A program made the position numbers and the translations under genes. Below, one piece after another: positions 34,080-45,901 of a stretch of 64,000 nt of DNA; the stretch's first letter is position 1, and each line of letters starts with the position of its first letter. Under the pieces are notes generated by a model. The model searched no databases and had not been told where the DNA came from. It was given only the letters and a program-made list of their open reading frames with translations. Origin of the DNA: Cavenderia fasciculata (lineage: Eukaryota; Evosea; Eumycetozoa; Acytosteliales; Cavenderiaceae); NCBI RefSeq assembly GCF_000203815.1, contig NW_004457729.1, positions 3,224,674-3,288,673 on the forward strand, in the 5' to 3' direction.

Positions 34080-35453
34080 TTATTCCATTAATTCTTGATC
34101 GATTGAATCTAATTTTGGATACCATCCAGGAGGCTTCCCAAGCATTTTGTCAAGTGCTGTTACATCTGAGCAAAATTTTGAAGGTCCACATTTGCCTAAC
34201 CGATCTCCAAGCCTTTGTATCAACTCTTTGTCGAATATACCTTGAAGGAAATCAATGATTTCATCATACTTGGTTGTAATGTATGGAAAGTATAGCATTT
34301 CTGAGTAAAAAAAGATGGGTTCTGGTTCGGAGAAATAATAAAGTTTATCCGCTTCATTACATCTTATAAACATTGGAACGATTGATTCAAGTGATCCACA
34401 ATCTATTGATTTGTTTTCACATAAATATCTAAAAGTAAATAAATTAAATAAATAAAATAGAGAGTAAGTTAGTTAGCTATCTTGGGCTCCAAGTAGAGTC
34501 TATTTGATCAATGTAAATATTGATATAAATTAATTAATTATTTCAAACACATACTTTAATAATTTTAAATTACTACTTTTAGCAGCAAGTCCAAGTATAT
34601 TTGGAGATAGATGGGGTTTAATTTTAAATTTGTTGAGTAGATAGACAACCAAATCATAATGACCATTGTAACATGCAATCTCTAAAATGATTGGTGTTAT
34701 ATATTCTTCTATTACTGTGATGTTATGACCATTGTCCAACAATACTTGTATAGCTTTGTAGTGTCCATGCATTGCAATCGATCTGAAATTGATTGACCAT
34801 AGTCTGATTTCATCTTTATACTTTTTGACAATGTACTCAAAGATGAGTGTACTGTCTCGTTGAGTTGGTTGAACTGATGCCCAACCTACAGACTGAGCTC
34901 CAATTTTACCATAATGCTCTAGTTGTTCGTGTACATATGTAACGGCTTGTAGATTATTGGATTGAATAGTTGCTCTGATGAGATTGGTTGTGTAGAGAAA
35001 GGTTGATTCTCCTTGTTGTTGATTTAGGTTGCCAAGTTTAGTTTTAGTGTATTCAAATGCTTCAATTAGCTTTGATGCATCGTCTCTATACCATTGATGA
35101 TTCAAAGAAAGACTATCCAACAAAATGACAGAGCAATTTGTCTCTTTGGTCATCCTGAATATCTCTTTGAAATCATCAAATGCAAAGTACTTGTTTTGAA
35201 GTACACCATCTATTATATAATATTTATTGGAGTGAAGGAGTGACAATTGATCTTTAAGTGATTGTGGATACAATCTAAACTTTTCAATGATCAACCTATC
35301 ATACCCATTCTGTGTTGCCCAATCAAAAGGTACATCTTTAAATCTATATGATGTCTTCTTTTCTAAACTCTTGTGTATTTTAGTTACTTGATTAAATATA
35401 CATTTAAAGAGATAGATATTTCTAAATGTTAAATAAAATATATCATTATTCAT
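34080..35453 (-). CDS. Array copy 2: ankyrin-like FRNI protein
   Basis: Exons 35453-34555 and 34428-34080; 415 residues, intact. N-terminus MNNDIFYLTFRNIYLFKCIF, then FKDVPFDWATQNGYDRLIIE and a helical-repeat body with ankyrin-like units (CYNGHYDLVVYLLNKFKIKP). The second exon carries a family-specific C-terminal domain (YDEIIDFLQGIFDKELIQRL, GWYPKLDSIDQELME). Copy 2 is the closest match to the decayed fragment near 39.6 kb. Function unknown; scaffold role inferred only from ankyrin-like repeats. Confidence 0.85.
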
Positions 35454-35656
35454 TATTATATTATCTATCTCTCTCTCTCTTTATCTCTTTCTTTCTTTCT
35501 TTGCGATCTCTTGAATGATCGAGCTCAACCCCCTTGATATCTCTTTCAAAGTTTGAAAAAAGAAAATATATTATATTTTTTAATTTTTGCTTCCATGGGA
35601 AGAAGTTAAGTACAAGACAAGAACTCTTCCTTATCATTCTAAAATGTATACATGGT

Positions 35657-37055
35657 TTATTCAAGTTCTGGAAAATTGTATATAATTTTTGATATCCAAG
35701 ATGATTTACCAAACATTTTGTGCATTTGCATAGCATTTGAGTAATAAATGGTTGTTGTACATTGATTCATTTGATCTCCAAAGAATTGTATAGATTCTTT
35801 GGTGTATATACTATTGAGGTAATCAATCATCTTTTGATACTTTTTTAATTGATATTCATGGTCATGGTCATGGTCGTGGTTGTTTATATCATCTTTGTAT
35901 CGTTGATAGAAATAGGTTTTGGTAGGATCTGGGTATGAAATATAATAAAGTTTATCCTTGCCATCATATTTTATAAACTCTGGAAGCATTACTTCAAGTG
36001 GTCCACAATCAATGTTTATGTTTTCATACAAATATCTAGAAAAGAAAGTTAATTAATAATAGAATAGGTTAGGGTTAGTAATTAGTAATTTAATATTTGT
36101 GTAATCTTTTTAAATATTTCAAAGGAGTTTAACACCAACCAACATACTTTAATAATGTTAAATTACTACTTTTAGCAGCCATTGTAAGTACCAGTGATGA
36201 AGATAGACATATTCCCTTAAATTTGTCCAGTAGATAGACAACATAGTCATATTTTCCATCATGACATGCAATCTCTACTATTTTAGGTGTTATTTGTTCT
36301 TGTGCTATTTCTATGCCATTGTCTAACAATATCTTGATAACCTTGTAATTCCCATGCATTGCAATCCAATCGAATTTAAAAAGGGATGAGTCGATTTGAT
36401 CTTTGTACTTTTTGACGAGATACTCTAAAATGAGTGTACTGTCTCGTTGGGTTGATGGTTGTTCAGTTGCGCACTGTACAATGGATTGGGGATAAAGGTT
36501 GTATGGGTATTTGAAAGCATATGATAGTTTTTCGAGTAAATATTGTACAGCTTGTAGATTATTGGATTGAATGGTTGCAATGACAATCTCGTTGCTGTAC
36601 AAAAAGATGATCTCTTCTTCTTGTCGCATTTTAACAGCTAATTGACTTTTAGTATATTCAATAGCTTCAATCAACTTGCATGCATCTTCTCTATACCATT
36701 GATGATTGTATGCCAGTCGATTCAACAACTTGACATCACAATATATTTCCATGGCAATACCGAGTACCTTTTTATAATCATCTAAAACAAAGTACTTGTT
36801 TCGTAGTATGGTATCTACTATCGCAGTGTTCTTTGGTTTGTACTTCATTTGATCCACAAATGATTGTGGATACAATCTAAACTTTTCAATTACCAACCTA
36901 TCATACCCATTCTTTGATGCCCATTCAAACAATACATCTTTAAATCCATATGATATCTTCTTACCCAATGTCTTGTGTATTTGAGGTATTTGATTAAATA
37001 TACATTTAAAGAGATATACATTTCTAAATGTTATAAAGAATAGATCATTATCCAT
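35657..37055 (-). CDS. Array copy 3: ankyrin-like FRNI protein
   Basis: Exons 37055-36148 and 36035-35657; 428 residues, intact. Starts MDNDLFFITFRNVYLFKCIF; carries the full GKKISYGFKDVLFEWASKNG segment, including the two GAATGGG copies that explain the deletion in copy 1. Exon 2 has an HDHDHDH run and ends SKIIYNFPELE. Same intron position and phase (after LTLLK) as the other copies. Very similar to copy 4. Confidence 0.85.
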
Positions 37056-37213
37056 ATTTGTATATTACATATTCGAATTGCTTTCTAAAATAATAGAAAA
37101 GAACAACCTTAGAATTATCTTTGGACAAGTCAACAATCTTTTGTTTTTCTCTTATCTTTTTTTTAACAGTTAATATTAATCATGATTGAAAGGACTGTTA
37201 TATTATTTATTAT

Positions 37214-38593
37214 TTATTCAAATTCAGGAAAATAATACTGTAATTTAGATGTCCACCAGTGTGATGATTTACCAAACATATTGTGCATTTGGATGAGAGT
37301 ATATTTAGTTGATCCATCTTGATTCATTTGATCTCCAAAGAATTGTATCGATTCCGTGGTGTATATACTCTTGAGGTAATCAATGATTTCTTGATACTTT
37401 TTTAATTGATATTCCTCGTCATGATCATGGTCGTGGTCGTGGTTATGGTTGCTGGGTTCTTTGGAGAGTCGATTATAGAAATAGGTTTTGGTAGGATCCG
37501 GGTATGAAATATAATAAAGTTTATCATTTTCATTATATTTTATAAACTCTGAAAGTATTACTTCAAGTGGTCCACAATCAATGTTTATGTTTTCATACAA
37601 ATATCTAAAAAAGAATAAAAAAGAAAGAAATAAAGTAAATAAATATTCATTAATGAATCATACAACCAACTTATTTAAACTATGACAAACATACTTTAAT
37701 AATTTTAAATTACTACTTTTAGCAGCCATTAAAAGTACACGTGATAAAGATAGATCATTTGATATATTTTTAATTTGTGAGAGTAGATAGACAACCAAAT
37801 CATATTGTCCATTGTAACATGCAATCTCTACTATGGTTGGTGTTATATATTCTTTTGTTTCTTTGATGCCATTATTTAACAATATCTCTATTAGATTGTA
37901 GTTTCCGTGCATTACAATCGACTTGATATTTAAAAGTGAAGGGTAGACTTCATTTTTATACTTTTTGATGAGGTACTCTAAAATGAGTGTACTTTGTCCA
38001 AGAGTTGGTAGTTGTCCACATGCAAACACTATAATCGATTGAGGAACAAGTTTGGCAGTGTAAACTAGTTTTTCGAGTACATATTGTACAGCTTGTAGAT
38101 TATTGGATTGAATGGTAGCAGTGACGATCTTGGTACTGTAATAGTAGAGGAATTCGTCTTGTCGGTATTGTCGTTTACCTACTAATTGCGTTTTAGTGTA
38201 TTCTATAGCTTCAATCAACTTGCATGCATCGTCTCTATACCATTGATGATTCATTGCCAGACTATCCAACAACCTGATAAAATTATTGGTTTCCATACCA
38301 AGTACCTTTTTATAATCATCTAAAACAAGGTACTTGTTTAAAAGTACAGCATCTGCGATCGCTGCATTGGTATAGTTGTATTTGTTTAATTGATCTTTAA
38401 GTGATTGTGGATACAATCTAAACTTTTCAATGACCAATCTATCATACCCATTCTTTGATGCCCATGCAAACAATACATCTTTGATTGTATATGATTTCTT
38501 TCCTAAAGTCTTGTGTATTTGAGTCACCTGATTAAATATACTTTTGAAAAGATAGATATTTCTAATTGTTTTAAAGAATATATCATTATCCAT
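37214..38593 (-). CDS. Array copy 4: ankyrin-like FRNI protein
   Basis: Exons 38593-37695 and 37604-37214; 429 residues, intact. I chose the start at 38593 (MDNDIFFKTIRNIYLFKSIF) because the paralogues start there; the frame is open upstream to 38668 but that part is Lys-rich and unmatched. Exon 2 contains an NHNHDHDHDHD run expanded relative to copy 3 and ends YYFPEFE. Confidence 0.85.
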
Positions 38594-38695
38594 ATCTTTG
38601 AAGAAAGAATGATTATTTAAAAGAAAGAATCGATGGTCTTTCTTTTTTTTTTCCGCTCTACTTGTCAAAAATTTGAAGTATGTATTTTATTTTTT

Positions 38696-39472
38696 TTATA
38701 ATATATTTCTTTTAGTCTTGTAACAAGTAATACAAGCATAGGATTTTTTAGTATCTCCAAATTTATAAGAAATCGAAGGAAAATCCTTTAATGATCCAGA
38801 GCTATATGGACAGTAGGAGCAAGTGATGGTGTATTTAGGTGGATTCGCTAGTTTGACAAAGTTGTATTCGTTGGTACCTTGGTCGGCAAACGATGGTACA
38901 CCCATCATTCTTTGGCACTCCAAACATTTTTGCCATGCACCTCGGTGTTTGAGTTCAAAATGAGTGTTGCAGACAGTGTATCTATCATGGTTTCTAGAAC
39001 ACGAGTTTCTGGCAAACGACATGAGTTGATATTTGTCATAGTCGTCGCAAATGATGTTCTTGCAGCATTTGGTGACCCTCATCTTTCCAGTCTTTCCACA
39101 TAGTCCACAATGTGATCCAGCTGGTGGAACAGGTACAAAAGTGGTGGTGGTCGTTGGTTCTGCTTCAAATGATGATGTTGATTTGTTTTTCTTCTTTTTC
39201 TTTTTCTTCTTTTTCTTTTTTGTAGTTTCTTCTCCTTCTCCTTCTCCTTCTCCTTCTTCTTCTTGATCATTGTTGCCGGCAAAAGTTGAAGTAGTAGAGG
39301 TAGAGGAAGAAGAATTGTCATTGCTAGTTGTTTCGGCTGCTACGAGAGATGCAGGTTTCTTTTTAACTGTTTTCTTTCTCCTTTCTTCACCTGCTACCAC
39401 CTCTTCATTTGTTGAAGAGATAATAGTACTGTCAGTGCTCCCCTCTTTGTTTGAAGAGAAGGTCGTTGACAT
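38696..39472 (-). CDS. Cys-rich zinc-binding-like protein with disordered N-terminus
   Basis: Single exon, 258 codons. Residues 1-115 are disordered: Ser/Thr-rich, an EGEGEG run and an 11-Lys run. The C-terminal half is a compact Cys/His-rich domain: CGLCGKTGKMRVTKCCKNII, then NSCSRNHDRYTVCNTHFELK, KCLECQ, TCSYCPY and CITCYK. This cysteine arrangement (CGLCG...CC...ICDD...NSCxRNHxRYTxC) matches a domain of unknown function that I recall as common in fungi and present in other amoebae. Zinc binding is inferred from the paired CxxC motifs. It sits between array copy 4 and a decayed array fragment, so it was either inserted into or trapped within the array. Confidence 0.82.
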   Translation of the reverse strand: MSTTFSSNKEGSTDSTIISSTNEEVVAGEERRKKTVKKKPASLVAAETTSNDNSSSSTSTTSTFAGNNDQEEEGEGEGEGEETTKKKKKKKKKKKNKSTSSFEAEPTTTTTFVPVPPAGSHCGLCGKTGKMRVTKCCKNIICDDYDKYQLMSFARNSCSRNHDRYTVCNTHFELKHRGAWQKCLECQRMMGVPSFADQGTNEYNFVKLANPPKYTITCSYCPYSSGSLKDFPSISYKFGDTKKSYACITCYKTKRNIL

Positions 39473-39594
39473 GGTACGTATAGAAGATAAGAGATGAAGT
39501 TATGCTTTTAACTGGTGTCAACACCTTTGAACAACACAACAACAAAATAAAATAAAACCAAATTGGTGTGTTCAAAATGACAGAGCGAACAAAG

Positions 39595-39745
39595 TGTACA
39601 CCTGTTTTGAAGTACACCATCAATAATAATATAATATTTGTTGTATCGTATTGTAGAAGTGCCAAGTTAATCTTAAGTGATGATTTTGGATACAACCTAT
39701 CATACCCATGATGGGCTCGTCTATATGATCTTTTGTTATATAACT
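39595..39745 (-). pseudogene. Decayed fragment of a fifth array copy
   Basis: On the minus strand 39716-39601 aligns by eye with array copy 2 (35310-35197): the shared CATGGGTATGATAGGTTG start, then TTATATTATT-ATTGATGGTGTA and CTTCAAAACA. About 21 nt are missing after TATGATAGGTTG and there are other small indels. No usable frame remains. Confidence 0.7.
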
Positions 39746-40023
39746 CTCTCTTTATCTCTTTTATCTTTTTTTTTTTTTGAAGTAAGCACAAATTAAACTG
39801 ATAATATCTGGGATACCAGTGATTACCAACCTGCTCTGCGCAGAGCGGTGTCGAATTGTTCGTGTCATTGGGAATTTCAAGCATCGAAAAATCTCATTGC
39901 CAAAAGACAAAGCATAAGCATTGTCAAGCTGGTACCATTCATTTTCAAAAGTTAGCTGAGAATATATATATATATAGATATATATATAGATATATAAAAG
40001 AAGAAGAAGAGAGAGATAGAGAG

Positions 40024-41664
40024 ATGAGATTACAATCAAGAGGAATATTCATCTCTGTGATGATTGCAATGTCGATGATGTTGTTGATTGTTGTCAATGC
40101 TAGTACTACTAGCAGCGACGAATCAATTTGGAACCCAGTCACAGCATTCTTACAATCAGCAGTCAATAATGGTACCTTCCCAGGATGTGTTGCACTCGTT
40201 GGTAACAAAGATGGTGTATTATATTCACAAGCTGTAGGTTCATTCACCTATGGCATCCCAACTCCTCTTAATAAGCCTGTCAACCCTCCAATGCAATTAG
40301 ATGTATGTTATATAAACCAAAACAAAATAGATTGTATCTATCTATCTATCTATGTATATATATTAACAATGATGTATCTATTGCTTGTTCTATTATTTAT
40401 TATTTAAAAGACATTATTTGATATGGCTAGTTGTTCAAAGGTGACTGCTACAACCACTGCAATCGCACAATTTTATCAACGTGGTGAAATCGATCTTCAT
40501 TCTACCATCGAGTCTATCTTGGGCGACCAATTTGGTGTCAATGGAAAGAGTGACATTACAGTACTCAATTGTTTATTACACAACTCTGGTTTCTTCCCAG
40601 ACCCTAACCCATTCTTTAGTATGTCTAAATATTAATAATATTGATAATAATAATAGTAGTATTTTTAATTAATTCTATTTGTCTCTATAGATACACCAGA
40701 ATTCAATTGTCCAGCAACCCAATTCTATAATCCACCAATGGATTTCTCATGTCAAGCTCAAATCTTTAATAATATTATGAATCAATCTTTGATGAATCCA
40801 ATTGGTTCAACTTATGTTTACAGTGATCTAAAGTATGTAATTAATGAATATATATTTCCTTTATATATATCAATATATATATTAATGTTAATTTGTGATT
40901 GGTTATAGTTTCATGACATTAATGTATGTAGTTGGACACTATGCAAAGAATTATGGATATATTACAGTTGAAGATTTAGCACCAGAATGTTATAATAAGG
41001 GTGGTCCAGGTTCGGAACAATGTTTCTATGAGGCCTATGTAAGAAGATTTGTGTTTGGTAATTTGGGATTAAAGTTTACAAATTATCTTCAACCAGCCTA
41101 TCTATGGGACAGCTGTGCACCAACTGAAAATGATACCTCTTACATGCACACAACCATTCAAGGTGTTGTTTCAGATGGTAATGCCTATGCTATGGGAGGT
41201 GTCGGTGGTCACGCCGGTGTCTTTTCCAATGCACCAGAAATGTTTACATTCATGTCTTCGTTGATGTACGCTACCGAAGATAGCGACTATATCAATAGTA
41301 CTACTGTCAAGTATTTCACAACTGAATATAATCATACTCAAAGTAGCAGAGCTATTGGTTGGAATACAAATGATCCAACTGTTTTTGGTATGTAAAATTA
41401 AATTAATTAAATTATAATTCTATTTACTAATATTTATTTACTTATTTAGATGAAGGATGGGGACAAGCATGTGGTAGTTTATCATCAACAACTTGGATGC
41501 ATTTAGGATACACTGGAACCATGTTGTGTGGTGATCCAGAGAGACAATTGATCGTCATTTTGTTGACCAACCGTGTATATCCAAATCCAAGCAATGAACT
41601 CATTCTAAATGTCAGAAAACCATTTGCAACTCTTGTTCAGCAAATATATGATGCCAATTTTTAA
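40024..41664 (+). CDS. Secreted beta-lactamase-fold serine hydrolase
   Basis: Five exons: 40024-40302, 40411-40618, 40691-40832, 40909-41387 and 41450-41664; 440 residues. N-terminal signal peptide or anchor (GIFISVMIAMSMMLLIVVNA). Class C beta-lactamase/esterase motifs: SxxK as FDMASCSKVTATTTAI (catalytic Ser in SCSK), YxN-type YVYSDLN, and an HTG-like HLGYTGTMLCGD in the last exon. The family includes penicillin-binding proteins, esterases and LACTB-type peptidases; no evidence for antibiotic breakdown. Several N-glycosylation sequons fit an extracellular or lysosomal enzyme. The ATG at 40024 is the first giving a signal peptide. Confidence 0.9.
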
Positions 41665-41784
41665 AAGATCAATCGGCTGAATAAACTATTCAAAATAAAA
41701 TTAACTTAATATATAAAAAAAACAAGGGAGTCATTTTGAAGTAATGTTTTAATCTAATCTAACAATAATTGTTCAACATTTATT

Positions 41785-43983
41785 TTATTCATCATGGACG
41801 ATGATCTTGTCATCTTCATCAACGATTGGACACAAAGTTTCTGGAGAGACAACAGAGTTGAAAGTCATTTGGAGAGCAAATTGATGAACTCTCTCTATAT
41901 CATCGTCTCGCGATTTGATGGTTTTTTTGTTCTTGGTCTCTGTTTTGACATAGGATTGTTGAGAGAAAGTTGAATAGTTTTTTTCTTGGACAACAAAGAA
42001 AAGAAAGATATCTTTTGTGTGACTGGGATCGAGAGAATGCAAGAGATTGTGAAGACCAGAGGACTTTATCGAATGAGAATCAGATACGGTCATCTGAAAC
42101 AAAAACTTTGGTTTGATGATTGAATCAACAGCCTCAAAATCTCTGTTGTTTGGTCTAAGATAAACATTTTCGTCATACTCGAGAATATTATAGTCAAAGA
42201 ATTCCTTTTGTGTGCTCGGTTCCAATTTCAATGTATATAAATTTGTAGACTAGGTAGGGCATATGAGTACGACATCAAAAATGAATAAAATATTTCTCTG
42301 CAACATACTTGATCAAATTATATGGGAGACAACTTTTCCATTGTAGTCTTGGTCTGTAAAGGACGAACAAAGAATGTTCCGCCAACTGTCAACGTTTGAT
42401 GCGAGAGTTGCTCGAACATTGCACTTCCAAACGATGAGGACAAAAATGATGAGGTTTTCATTTGATCCAAAAGATCATTGGTCCATCTCCAGTAAAATCG
42501 TTGAAATAATTTCTGCTTGATAAAGGGTGATCCAATTACCATTCTTTGTTGCACATAGTCTGTGTTAGGAACCACATCAAGGTGCATAACCTTGTGACTT
42601 CCAGGTTCTTCTAACTCTTGTTGATTGACTGATCTCAAACAAGCAGCACCACATCTAGATATTGCCAAAAGGAGTGTGTTTTGTTCGCTTGGCGATATTT
42701 TCTCAAAGACATATCTATTAGAAATAAAAGTTAAATAGGACATTATTGTATAGTTTTTTTGTTTTTAAGGAACATACCTTGGCACTCCACCCCATCGACG
42801 GAAACGAATCAATGTTTCATTGATAAAAGATTCTCTATTGTTATCATCGTCTTTACAATAAATAGGTATTGAACCCTTGATCTCATAATAGGTCCAAATA
42901 GGGAGTATTACTGAGGCAGAAAACTTTTCCTGGTAATGGAAAGAAAAAAAGAAAGGAAAGAGTTAGTAACTTAGTGATTGTATCTATTTAAATTTTCAAA
43001 ATTACAACATACTTTCATATATTTTTCATATATTGTTCGGTCTGGAGAGGAGGCAAACAAAACAAAACATTTACTGGGTAATGGGGTTATACCATCAACA
43101 AAATAAAATGTGTCTGGGTACAAAAGAAAATTGGCAAACTGATCTCTATTTCCTACATACACGGTTGGAAGATTGTCTTTGAATGTGAAAAGGATGGCAT
43201 TGTGATGAACAAAGTCAAAAACAATATTCTTGGGACATGTTTCTAGATTTTGAACCTTTCTCCAAAGATAATAATAAAAGAACATTGACTTACCAATGCC
43301 TGGGTTGCCCTTGACCAAGTAGAGGTTTGCAGGCTTTTCAAATGCTGATATGATATCATACAATTCAACATATGATTCTCTAATGTAAAGTGATGAAAGT
43401 TCTCTTGTTGGAAACACGCACCCATCTTGAAGTGAAAGAATGTTGGTTGTTGTATCCAACTTTGCATTTGCAAGGTGCTTCCAAAAATGAAATTCTTGTC
43501 CCTCTAAAGAAGAAATTAAAAACAAATAAAATGATTAGTAAAGTTGGTTGTCTTTTGCAGTCCTACTCTAGTGGAGATGGAGAGTCTATGGAAACTTTAC
43601 CGGGAATAGGGGGGGGAACAAATTGTCCTAAAGAAAGAGGGGAGATTAGTGCCCTTGACCTGTCAGAGATAATAAAGGAATTTAAATATCTACATACGAT
43701 TGCTAGTATGCTGCTGCTGATGCTGCTGATCTTCAACCTCGACATAGATGTGTGAGCGGTCTGGGAGGGAGATTGTTTGTAATTGTTCAACAGGAACACG
43801 AATGGCATCATTGTTGTTGGGTCGAGGGTCCAGATAGAGTATAATCTTGAGGATGGGAGGGACCTGGAGCATTCTATGATCGGCAATGATCTGACTTAAC
43901 TTTGCATAGGTAGCCTCATTGCTAATTTCAATCTCGGTAGCATTGGTACCATAGTGGACCAAAAGAGTGACAGGATTGTTCAT
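41785..43983 (-). pseudogene. Crinkler/RHS-type P-loop NTPase with nuclease-like C-terminus, one in-frame stop
   Basis: Five exons with consistent phases: 43983-43698, 43503-43013, 42929-42778, 42714-42309 and 42249-41785; 600 codons in all. Exon 1 encodes a ubiquitin-like header (MNNPVTLLVHYGTNATEIEI). Exon 2 has the family entry motif GQEFHFWKHLANAK and an intact Walker A (VKGNPGIGKSMFFYYYLW), then YFVDGITPLP and FASSPDR. Exon 3 ends RRWGGVPR, a Crinkler hallmark. Exon 5 has DFEAVDSIIKPKFLFQMTVS, the restriction-endonuclease-like motif of Crinkler-RHSP proteins. The only defect is TAA at 42320-42318 (codon 442), ten bases before the exon 4 donor, which removes the C-terminal domain. Nonsense mutation, or intended shorter product. 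Confidence 0.8.
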
Positions 43984-44166
43984 ATTGAAGGAATGAATGA
44001 ATGTATGTACAATTAAATGAATAAACAAAACAAGTAAAATATAAATATAATTATTTGTTTTCCTGTTGAGGAATATTATCGAAATTAAACTTTTATTCAA
44101 AAAAAACATACATTCAAACTTTGTGGTTATAATTTTTCTTATGTTTTGATCAAATAATTTAGAAGA

Positions 44167-45731
44167 ATGGAGCTCTCAAAAGGAGAAGGAGAAGGAGAAC
44201 CAATTAACGATCAATTTGAAGATAATCCATTTTTATTAAACTTACAACCATCATCATCATCATCATCATCATCAAATGACATGGTTGAAGATGATAAAAA
44301 AGAAGAACAAGAATGTAATCATGGTGAAAAGGATAAACATGTCGAACAAAAATCCTCATTATCAATGACACCAACATATATAATACAACCACAACAACAA
44401 AATGAATGGCCAGAGGTAGAATCGATAGCAGATAGAATATCAAGAGAAAGAGAGGAAATGGTTAGAGCTAGCTTGGTAGAAGATCTAGTAGTATCTGTTC
44501 GTTACATTATATATACATTGTTAATGAATCAAGATACAAATACATTAACATCAAATAGTTTTGGTGTTGATCGTCTATGCATGTCTATTGAAAGAATACT
44601 ATGTCATCAATTGAATTCAAGTATGTATTAAAGTCATAGTAAGAATACATGATATATCTTATCTAATCTAATGTAATTAATTGCTTGTTTAAAGGTATAA
44701 CATTATGGAAAGTGATAGTAATGGTTGAACAAGAACAAAGTAGATTGGAAAGATGTTTAAAAGATGTTGGTGAATTTAGAGATATTCAACAATCAAGATC
44801 ATTGTTTAGTGAAAGAGGAAGATATAGATCATACATTAGATCGGTACTGAATCATGGAAAGTTATCACTATTCTTGACTAATCTAACTACATTGGCTGTA
44901 TTGGAAAAGACTGTCGGTACGGCGATGGGATTTCAAACCTATGGATTGGAGTCTATCATTCACCATAAACCATCGATTGATTCTGTTATATCATTGTTTA
45001 AACAGATTGATGATATTAAATTCTCATTAACTTTAAATTCAATGGAATTGGAATTGATAATAGATCAATCTAGTAACAACAGTAACAATAATAATAATAA
45101 TAATAATAATAACAAAGAAGAAGATATAAGGAAAATATTGTATAAAATGGATGATTTAAATGTAAATAATAATAATATTAATATTAATAATAAGAAAATA
45201 GAACAACAACTTGATAAAAAGATAGAGGGAGAACCAACAGACGAAGAATTAATTGCACAATTTGATCAAAATTATGAAGATTTGGAAGGTATAGAATCAC
45301 TCAAATCAAATATTACAAATATATCAAATAATATCATTTCACTTGGAATTAAATCAAATAATAATAATCCAAATAATAATAATAATAATGAAACCAATAT
45401 AATGAATAATCTCAGTCGGGATAAAAAAAATTGGTTCATCAAATCAATCACGTCCAACCAAATGACTGTTGAACAGGCAATGGAGAATATTACAAAAACT
45501 ACATTTGATGACAATCTCGAATCATCATCATCATCATTAATGACAACAACAACAACATCAATACCAAATAATAACAATGATGATTCATCACAACCAATAA
45601 TGTTAGACGATCACAATGAACCACTAGAAGATACAACAACACCAAAAAAGAAAAAGAAAATAATAATAGTCAAAAAGAAAGTAGTAAAGGAAAAGAAGGC
45701 AGTCCCCGAAAGAATAATAAACTTTAATTAA
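44167..45731 (+). CDS. RUN-domain protein
   Basis: Two exons: 44167-44620 and 44695-45731; 496 residues. Residues about 105-290 form a RUN domain: SLVEDLVVSVRYIIYTLLMN, FGVDRLCMSIERILCHQLNS, LWKVIVMVEQEQ, SERGRYRSYIRSVLNHGKLS and ILEKTVGTAM-like LEKTVGTAMGFQTYG. RUN domains bind Rab, Rap or Arl GTPases on endosomes and lysosomes (established). The rest is Asn-rich low complexity, with ELIAQFDQNYEDLEG in between, and a Lys-rich end. No FYVE or PH domain is visible. A perfect 8-bp hairpin begins at the stop codon (45730-45751). Confidence 0.88.
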
Positions 45732-45751
45732 ATAATCTTATACGATTATTT
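45730..45751. repeat. 8-bp hairpin at the stop codon of the RUN gene
   Basis: AAATAATC 45730-45737 pairs with GATTATTT 45744-45751, loop of six. AT-rich, so weaker evidence than the hairpins at 8107 and 8238. Confidence 0.35.
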
Positions 45752-45760
45752 ATTTAATTA

Positions 45761-45814
45761 TGGACGATGATCATGTCAGTTTCATCAACAATTGGACACA
45801 ACGTTTCTGGAGAC
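45761..45814 (-). pseudogene. Relic of the Crinkler C-terminus
   Basis: These 54 bp match the last codons of the Crinkler gene (from 41794), in the same orientation, with about five mismatches. Identical blocks include TGGACGATGATC, TTCATCAAC and ATTGGACACAA. The family stop and everything upstream are gone. Lies in the 170-bp gap between the RUN gene and the ComC-like gene. Confidence 0.8.
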
Positions 45815-45901
45815 TATTTTAACTGAATACTGAGTACAAAAAAAAAAGGAACTTGGATTATCTAATTTATTTTTACTATTCATATTCATTATTAATAATG
45901 A

